Assembly: GCA_964521305.1 (NCBI GenBank)
Contig: CAZFQZ010000009.1
Span: forward strand, 1 to 37,096
From: CAZBEJ01 sp964521305
GTDB taxonomy: Bacteria > Patescibacteriota > Microgenomatia > UBA1406 > GWC2-37-13
Length of the DNA stretch: 37,096 nt
Reading direction: 5' to 3'
Shown here: positions 31,456-37,096 of the stretch, piece after piece
Position numbering within the stretch: position 1 is the first letter of the stretch
Layout: every line of letters begins with the position of its first letter
The notes under the pieces: generated by a model
Told to the model about the DNA's origin: nothing
The model's database searches: none
Seen by the model: only the letters and a program-made list of their open reading frames with translations
Program-made: the position numbers and the translations under genes

Positions 31456-32457
31456 ATGAAAGACGAAGACAAAAATCCGAAGAGACAGGCGGTTTCGCTG
31501 GCGATCGAGCAGATACAAAAACAGTTCGGTCGGGGGTCAATCATGCGGTTGGGGCAAGCATCGGTGGTCCCCGTCGAAGTAATCAAAACAGGCATTTTGC
31601 CCCTTGATCTTGCGCTGGGTGTAGGCGGTGTGCCTAAAGGAAGGATTATTGAGATTTTCGGACCCGAGGCTTCGGGAAAAACAACACTGTGTTTGTCGCT
31701 TATCGCGGAAACGCAGAAAGCGGGAGGAATTGCCGCGTTCATAGATGCAGAGCACGCATTCGATCCTTCGTGGGCAAAAATACTGGGAGTGAAGTTGGAT
31801 GACCTGCTAGTGTCGCAGCCAGACACCGGTGAACAGGCGCTTGAAATTGCCGAAGCCCTCATACGCTCTGGCGGCGTTGATTTGGTTGTGGTCGATTCGG
31901 TTGCGGCTCTCGTCCCGAGGGCTGAGATCGAGGGAGAAATGGGTGAATCGCAGATCGGATTGCAGGCGCGGCTTATGTCCCAGGCTTTACGGAAATTGAC
32001 CGGCGTGGTTTCGAAATCCAAAACAACCATCATATTTACCAACCAGCTTCGTTTGAAGATCGGCATCATGTTCGGCAATCCTGAGACAACGCCGGGAGGG
32101 CTCGCTCTTAAGTTCTACGCCTCGGTCCGTATGGACGTGCGCAAGATAGAGACCCTGAAAAAGAATAACCAGGCATACGGCGCGCGGGTGCGGGTCAAGA
32201 TCGTCAAAAACAAGGTCGCGCCACCGTTCAAGGATGCGGAACTTGTTATTACCGCCGATGGTATTGACCACAATGAAAGCATCGTCGATGCGGCAATCAA
32301 TGCCGGTATCATTACCAAAAACGGATCATTCCTGAAATATGGAGAGAAACTCTTGGGCCAGGGAAAAGAACAGGTAAAAGAAGTATTTGGGAAGGAAGCG
32401 AAACTCAAGGAAAAAATCATAAAAGAGATCGTGGAAAAAGCAGTTGCAAAAAAATGA
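31456..32457 (+). CDS. recA: Recombinase RecA
   Basis: The 333-residue protein is a full-length RecA. Walker A is GPEASGKT at 69-76, Walker [11 protein letters not shown], loop L1 [20 protein letters not shown], and [22 protein letters not shown] is the L2 region. The start follows family usage (short N-terminal helix then [24 protein letters not shown]). It forms filaments on single-stranded DNA for strand exchange and SOS induction. recX follows after 3 bp in one operon. Confidence 0.98.
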   Translation: MKDEDKNPKRQAVSLAIEQIQKQFGRGSIMRLGQASVVPVEVIKTGILPLDLALGVGGVPKGRIIEIFGPEASGKTTLCLSLIAETQKAGGIAAFIDAEHAFDPSWAKILGVKLDDLLVSQPDTGEQALEIAEALIRSGGVDLVVVDSVAALVPRAEIEGEMGESQIGLQARLMSQALRKLTGVVSKSKTTIIFTNQLRLKIGIMFGNPETTPGGLALKFYASVRMDVRKIETLKKNNQAYGARVRVKIVKNKVAPPFKDAELVITADGIDHNESIVDAAINAGIITKNGSFLKYGEKLLGQGKEQVKEVFGKEAKLKEKIIKEIVEKAVAKK

Positions 32458-32460
32458 TTC

Positions 32461-32940
32461 ATGGCGGAGCAGGAAGATCTTTTGAAATTATTTAAGAAAG
32501 CTTTTTTTTTCCTCAAATTCAGGCCGCGGACAAAAGAAGAGCTTCAGCGTTATTTGTATAAAAAAATCCGCAAAACCCACTGGTCCCAATCAGATGCTGA
32601 TTATGTCATAAAGGATCTCGAGGAACAAGGGCTTATAAATGATAAAGAATTTATAAGATGGTTCGTCGAGCAACGGAATATCCTTAAGCCGAAAAGCACG
32701 AGATTCATCACGCAGGAGCTTCTCCGGCTTGGTGTTGACAAGCAGGATATCGAGGATTACTTTGAAAAACATAAGCAAGACGAAGATCAACTGATTTTCG
32801 ATATTCTGAAAAAGCGCTGGCAGAGGTATCGTTCTTTGGGAAAGCATGAGAGGTTCGAAAAAGCAGCTTCATTCCTGGCACGCCGTGGATTCAATTTTGA
32901 CCTCGTCAAAACAACTATTGAGAAGCTCGAAAACTCATAG
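32461..32940 (+). CDS. recX: Regulatory protein RecX
   Basis: The 159-residue protein matches RecX: three tandem three-helix units, with RPRTKEELQRYLYKK near 20-34, YVIKDLEEQGLINDKEFIRWFVEQR at about 47-71, and a C-terminal KAASFLARRGFNFDLVKTTI. RecX binds within the RecA filament groove and moderates RecA. The start ATG is 3 bp after the recA stop, so translation is probably coupled. Confidence 0.93.
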   Translation: MAEQEDLLKLFKKAFFFLKFRPRTKEELQRYLYKKIRKTHWSQSDADYVIKDLEEQGLINDKEFIRWFVEQRNILKPKSTRFITQELLRLGVDKQDIEDYFEKHKQDEDQLIFDILKKRWQRYRSLGKHERFEKAASFLARRGFNFDLVKTTIEKLENS

Positions 32941-32954
32941 TATCATATCCATAT

Positions 32955-33248
32955 ATGGAAAACGTCAAAAAGATCTGCAAGAACTGCGGTAAGGAATTTT
33001 GGGTTATCAAACAGGAGCAGGAATTTTTGCAAAAAATGAATTTACCATTGCCCAACAACTGTCCCGGCTGCCGCGAGGCGCGCAGGCTTTCCGAGAGAGG
33101 TGAAAGACAACTTTACCGTACAACCTGCCAGAACTGCAATGAAAGCATAATCGTTACATATGACCCAAAAAAAGAAACGAGAAAAATATTATGCAGACAG
33201 TGTTATCTCGACTGGTTTGAAAAAAATCCGGTTCTTCTTAACGATTAA
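32955..33248 (+). CDS. Zinc-ribbon protein with four CxxC pairs
   Basis: The 97-residue protein is built of two zinc ribbons: Cys8/Cys11 (CKNCGKEFWV) with Cys36/Cys39 (CPGCREARR), and Cys58/Cys61 (CQNCNESI) with Cys80/Cys83 (CRQCYLDWF). It resembles the N-terminal zinc-binding module seen in uncharacterised Patescibacteria proteins. It ends 2 bp before the next gene, a Cys-rich protein, so the two are almost certainly co-translated and may form one complex; in other genomes the two parts may be fused. No known catalytic motif is visible. Confidence 0.8.
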   Translation: MENVKKICKNCGKEFWVIKQEQEFLQKMNLPLPNNCPGCREARRLSERGERQLYRTTCQNCNESIIVTYDPKKETRKILCRQCYLDWFEKNPVLLND

Positions 33249-33250
33249 CT

Positions 33251-34150
33251 ATGACTTTTCAACAATTCCAAGAAGCTTTTAACCAACTCCGTCAGAAATA
33301 TCCTGCAAGACCGACCAATGTATTGAGATCCGAAAATGCCGACGCGGGTAATTACCTCTACGGCTGCAAAAATATCTATTTTTGTTTCGATTGCGCCGAG
33401 TGTACGGATAGTACGTATATATTCGATTCGTTTAAGGCTGTTGACTGCGTTGACGGAGATTATGTGATCGAGAGTCAAAATTGTTATGACTGCGTCGATG
33501 TGGTTCAGGCAAATAACTGCAAATATGTCAGCGGGAGTGACCGTATCTACGATTCTTATTTTTGCTGGGATTGTTTTGATTCACATGATTTATTCGGTTG
33601 CGTACATCTCAAAAACAAACAATACTGTATTTTCAACAAGCAGTATTCCGAGGAAGAATACAAAAAAAAAGTAGCCGAACTATTGAAAAGACCATCCGAG
33701 GAAAATTTAACCGGGATGAAGAATATCGACAAACAATTTCCCGTAACGAACACAAGGGTTTTCAATTCGGTCAATGCGGATTACGGGAACCACGTTACCA
33801 ACAGCAAAAATATGTATTTGTGTTTTGATTGCAATAAGGGCGAAGACTGCGGCTATACCTATGACTCTCATTATATGAAACACTCATATGATACGACCCA
33901 GTGTGTGCACTCGGAATACTGTTATGAGAGCTCGGATTCTGCGCGTATGAACAATTGCCATCACATGGCTTTTTCTTCGGATATTTTTGATTCCGCGTTT
34001 TGCGCGGATTGTACGAAAAGCAGCCATCTGTTCGGGTGTGTCGGTCTGACGGGAAAAGAGTACTGTTTGTTAAACAAGCAATATACAAAAGAAGAACATG
34101 ATACGTTGACACAGGAAATAATGGATTCATATCGTCAATCATTCAGTTGA
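33251..34150 (+). CDS. Cys-rich protein with exact internal duplication (function unknown)
   Basis: The 299-residue protein contains 22 cysteines and two homologous halves (about 29-145 and 175-291) related by an ungapped offset of 146 residues. Matching cysteines are 45/191, 48/194, 78/224, 90/236, 105/251, 108/254, 117/263 and 126/272. Each half has a strand-turn pattern with CFDC, SEYCYE or SQNCYD, and ends with an LFGCV, then QYCIFNKQY/EYCLLNKQY module and an amphipathic helix. Short strand-turn repeats rich in Cys, Asp and Tyr suggest a right-handed beta-helix or a metal-binding scaffold. It lies 2 bp after the zinc-ribbon gene. The function is unknown. Confidence 0.75.
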   Translation: MTFQQFQEAFNQLRQKYPARPTNVLRSENADAGNYLYGCKNIYFCFDCAECTDSTYIFDSFKAVDCVDGDYVIESQNCYDCVDVVQANNCKYVSGSDRIYDSYFCWDCFDSHDLFGCVHLKNKQYCIFNKQYSEEEYKKKVAELLKRPSEENLTGMKNIDKQFPVTNTRVFNSVNADYGNHVTNSKNMYLCFDCNKGEDCGYTYDSHYMKHSYDTTQCVHSEYCYESSDSARMNNCHHMAFSSDIFDSAFCADCTKSSHLFGCVGLTGKEYCLLNKQYTKEEHDTLTQEIMDSYRQSFS

Positions 34151-34161
34151 TGCGTAAATAT

Positions 34162-34663
34162 ATGAACCAGTTCATCGATTTTTTTTGGATATGGGGCAAA
34201 CAGGGATCCGTTGATGATGAAAGCGATTACCGGAAGGATTCCCGAAGGATATCCGGCCGAACTGGACGGGTTTGAACTCTGCATCCAGAAATGGTGCGAG
34301 TTGCCAGAGGCAACACGGAAATATCTTAAGCCGCCGTGGAATGAAAAGTTCCGTTCCTACTGTGTACGTCCTACGCTAAAACCGTTCCGGTCGGTAAAAG
34401 GAACAGTTTGGCAGATTACGCGCGAGGAGCGCAGACTGATAGACAATTGGGAATTGACCGGCAAGTGGTATCAAGTATATCTGCTCAAGTTTTTCAAACC
34501 GCAGAACCAACTTACGCAAATTGAAATTCAGGTGGTCAATGACGACAATATCCACGAAGTGGTAGACGGAAAAGATTACAGGAACTTTCTCAACGATAGG
34601 GATATGATGTATAAGGTGGCACAATACGTAAGATATAAATATATGAAAAACCGTTTACATTAG
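34162..34663 (+). CDS. Gamma-glutamylcyclotransferase/AIG2-like protein, frameshifted at a T8 run
   Basis: The ATG at 34162 reads MNQFIDFF and reaches a run of eight T (34179-34186). With one T fewer the frame continues FGYGANRDPLMMKAITGRIP, the start expected of a gamma-glutamylcyclotransferase-like fold (YGSNL-type motif), and runs to TAG at 34661-34663. As written, the downstream frame has only TTG at 34211 or ATG at 34214 and lacks the YGAN motif. Later VKGTVWQITREERRLIDNWE resembles the family's LDxWE segment, which could hold the catalytic Glu. The shift may be a sequencing error, a real mutation or slippage. The stop overlaps the stop of the convergent virD4-like gene. Confidence 0.65.
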
Positions 34664-34870
34664 ATGAGGGGTTCGGGAAAAAATTCATCCAGTGTGATTT
34701 CCGGTTCGGGTTTTGNNNNNNNNNNNNNNNNNNNNNNNNNNNNNNNNNNNNNNNNNNNNNNNNNNNNNNNNNNNNNNNNNNNNNNNNNNNNNNNNNNNNN
34801 NNNNNNNNNNNNNNNTAGATGAGGGGTTCGGGAAAAAATTCATCCAGTGTGATTTCCGGTTCGGGTTTTG
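34661..34870. other. Assembly gap (100 N) flanked by an identical 55-bp duplicate
   Basis: 34661-34715 and 34816-34870 are identical over 55 bases and enclose exactly 100 N. This is the mark of two contig ends that overlap but were scaffolded without merging, so the true sequence probably has a single copy and no gap. Confidence 0.9.
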
Positions 34871-37079
34871 CTTTTGCATGAGGTTTTATGTTCCCTCTTT
34901 CCCATTCGACGATTTCGTCTTCCACTTCCTTCTTTGGTTTCGCCCATTGCTTCCGTGAAGACTGGATTATTTGTTGTAGTTTATCGGACTGGGGTTTTTC
35001 GAGCGTAACGGTGGTGGCTGAAAAAGGTTGGGTGGTTTGTCCGTCCACCGATAATTTAATAAAGAAGTTCCGTATATCAAGATTCAGGAAATCGTTCACA
35101 TTAAAGACCGGTTCGAATTCCTTTACGAGAATTTGCGCATCTTCTCCACCTACGCGGAAAGAGATAATATTACCTACATTGCCGAAGATTGTGGCGCGGA
35201 CTTCGTCAGGCAACTGTTGGATATATTGATGGGCAACGGTCAGATTCAAACGGTATTTTCTCGCTTCGGACAAAATCTGCGCGAAAGTAGTGGTGGCAAA
35301 ATTCTGGAATTCGTCGACATAGAGGAATGAATCTTTTCGTTTTTCCTCGGGAATGGATGTTCTGCTGATGGCAGTTTGCCATATTTTCGTGATGAGCATG
35401 GATCCCAGGAGTGCGCTGTTTTCTTCACCGAGTTTTCCGATAGCAAGATTGGCGATGAATATTTTTTCACGATTCATCAGATCGTCAAGCGAAAAGCCGG
35501 TCTCGGATTGGCCGACGATATTCCTGATCATGGGGTTGGCGACAAACTGGCCGATCTTGTTGATGATCGGGACGATCGCTTCGCTGGCGAATTGGTCATT
35601 CCACGCGGAGAACTCGGTGGTCCAGAATTTTTTGACCAGAGGATCGGTGACATAGCCGATGACTTCCTGTCGGAAGACATTGTCGGTAAGCATCCGGGGA
35701 ATGCCGAGGATGCTTGCGTTGGGATATTCAAGAAGAGCCAGTGTGGTATACCGCAGAACATGTTCGAAACGCTCATTCCAGTTCATCCCGAACAGTTTTT
35801 TGAAGATGGAGATGAATCCGGCAACGATATTTTGCTTGAATTCGAACTGTCCCACACCTTCCATGGGATTGAATCCGATAGGATATTCAAGGTCTGACGG
35901 ATCAAAGTACACGACGTCATTCAATCGGCTGTCCGGAATATAATTGATTACTTCTTTTGCAAGATCTCCGTGGGGGTCAAGGACAATAATGCCGCGACCT
36001 GCCTTCAAATCCGCAGAGATAAGGAGTTCAAGCAACTTGGATTTACCCACACCGCTTTTTCCGATAACGTAGAGATGTCTTCTCCTGTCTCCGGTTTTAA
36101 TACCGAAAACATTTTTTTCATTCTGGAAATTGGTTTCTCCGAATATGGCCACATCCTTTACATTCGTCGCTTCCAAAGGAAGATTATGAGGGGGAGGCGC
36201 CTTTTTTGACCTGATCTGCGCGATTTGACTTATTTCCTCTTTTTCGTATGGCAGGTGAAAGAATGTTGCTGCTTCGGCAGGAGAGAACTTGAATCTGTAT
36301 TTTTTATTAAATGAAAAAGAATTACTAAACGAGCGTGAACGGAAGAGCTGGACAATTTTCTGACCTTGGATAAGCCCACTCTCCCTAAGTTTTTGGAGAT
36401 GGGGCCTTTCAAGGGTTTTTTTGTAAACCGATACCATGGATGCGAGATTGAGTCTGGTTTTTTCCTGATCTGAACCCGTTGTCATGAACCTGATGGAAGC
36501 TCTGAAGTATGGCGCGGTATCTTTTGCTTCTTCGAGCTCGATATACGTATTCGCGTCAGGGTTTGATACAAGTGTTTTTTTCCTGTTGGATTCCCTGATC
36601 TTCTTCATGAGTTTTTCCATCAGGGTGTCTTTCGGTTGCGTATGAAGGACCAGTTGGATAAAGCCGCATTCGTCTTTTGCAAAAGACGAAGCTACGCCAG
36701 AGAGCGCAACAAGAGGGTTTTTTTCGATCTCCTTATACGTATTGACAGGAAGCAATTCGGCCTGGTCATAAAAAAGATCGCATCCGACGAATACTTTTGG
36801 TCTAAAGTTAAAAAATAATTTTTCCGTGTAATCTTTGATTTCTTCAATCTCCGACAACGGATAGAATGATTGCCACTGGCCACGGATGACGCTTTTAGCA
36901 TAATCAGGACAGGTAATGAAAAACCAGAGATACTTACCGTAGATTGCGATTTCGGCTGAGATGGTGACATGCCTGCCTTTCAGTATTTCGGCGATCTGGG
37001 TAAAAAAACCCTCACTTGAAGATTCGTCTTTCTGATTGCTTTGAGGAATTTTGATTAAAAGAATGGATCTGTACCCCAT
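34816..37079 (-). CDS. VirD4/TraG-like T4SS ATPase, soluble paralogue
   Basis: The protein has 754 residues to the gap edge; when the duplicate ends are merged the next codon is TAA (complement of 34660-34662), so it is complete and ends EFFPEPLI. It has no N-terminal membrane helix. A variable region (1-330) precedes the ATPase with Walker A GKSGVGKS at 340-347, VLDPHGD at 366-372 and Walker B FLYVDEFQNF at 585-594. It shares IGKLGEENS, GNVG and other blocks with the ATPase encoded at 873-3227, so the two are paralogues. A minus-strand TATAAT (37086-37091) ends 6 nt before the ATG. It is a motor for DNA or protein transfer; the soluble form must bind a membrane partner. Confidence 0.87.
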
Positions 37080-37085
37080 ACGACT

Positions 37086-37091
37086 ATTATA
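37086..37091 (-). promoter_or_regulatory. -10 element of the second virD4-like gene, leaderless type
   Basis: TATAAT on the minus strand ends 6 nt before the ATG at 37079. Confidence 0.5.
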
Positions 37092-37096
37092 TACAT

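Noticed and set aside
34590..34815. Extension of the second virD4-like protein through the N gap
   Set aside because: The gap is an artefact of duplicated contig ends; merging them places TAA directly after EPLI.
1..37096. UGA recoded as glycine, CRISPR arrays, transposases
   Set aside because: TGA ends several conserved genes at the expected lengths; no regularly spaced repeats or transposase motifs were seen on either strand.

Overview
The window is a compact, gene-dense bacterial segment with a standard genetic code: TGA ends recA, comF and other genes, so it is not a UGA-recoding lineage. The gene repertoire points to a Patescibacteria/CPR genome, perhaps Microgenomates-like. It has a PrgI-TraC-VirB4-VirD4 type IV secretion-like set with a dedicated T4SS pilin, an intein-bearing vitamin B12-dependent ribonucleotide reductase, an RNA-ligase-partner (UPF0278) PIN protein, and many short genes with almost no intergenic space. 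Lineage is an inference; no rRNA gene is present.

Layout. 1-3400: a flavin oxidoreductase and a membrane-anchored VirD4/TraG-like ATPase, both on the minus strand. 3403-4910: a small membrane TPR-like protein, acylphosphatase, a broken phosphoribosyltransferase and tRNA-Ala(GGC). 5028-8356: the operon prgI-traC-virB4. 8358-13534: ribosomal protein S1-like gene, a Xer-family protein lacking catalytic residues, RNase HI, then dnaA-dnaN with DnaA boxes (probable replication origin). 13650-20454: RNA-ligase-partner protein, membrane/anchored proteins, T4SS pilin, a SpoIID/coiled-coil protein, an acyltransferase, a GT-C glycosyltransferase and thioredoxin. 20468-25886: a deoxynucleotide block (cobalamin adenosyltransferase, class II RNR with intein, nrdR and NrdR-box-like sites). 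25887-31385: comF, AI-2E-type permease, FAD oxidoreductase, SIS and cupin sugar-phosphate proteins, UbiA prenyltransferase. 31456-34663: recA-recX, a zinc-ribbon protein coupled to a duplicated Cys-rich protein, and a frameshifted gamma-glutamylcyclotransferase-like gene. 34816-37079: a second VirD4-like ATPase.

How parts fit. The secretion parts (two VirD4-like ATPases, VirB4, TraC, PrgI, pilin) are scattered but together make the energising core and a pilus subunit of a T4SS-like or DNA-uptake/conjugation-like machine. The adenosyltransferase would make the cofactor that the neighbouring class II RNR requires, and NrdR would repress the nrdR-nrdJ unit.

Recurring themes. Many genes have a TATAAT-like (often extended TGnTATAAT) hexamer ending 6-9 nt before the start codon and no Shine-Dalgarno sequence, which suggests widespread leaderless mRNAs. 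A family of long imperfect hairpins ending in GTATAC occurs in at least three intergenic regions, and two of them supply the -10 region of the next gene. The 100-N gap at 34716-34815 is flanked by an identical 55-bp sequence and is best explained as unmerged overlapping contig ends.
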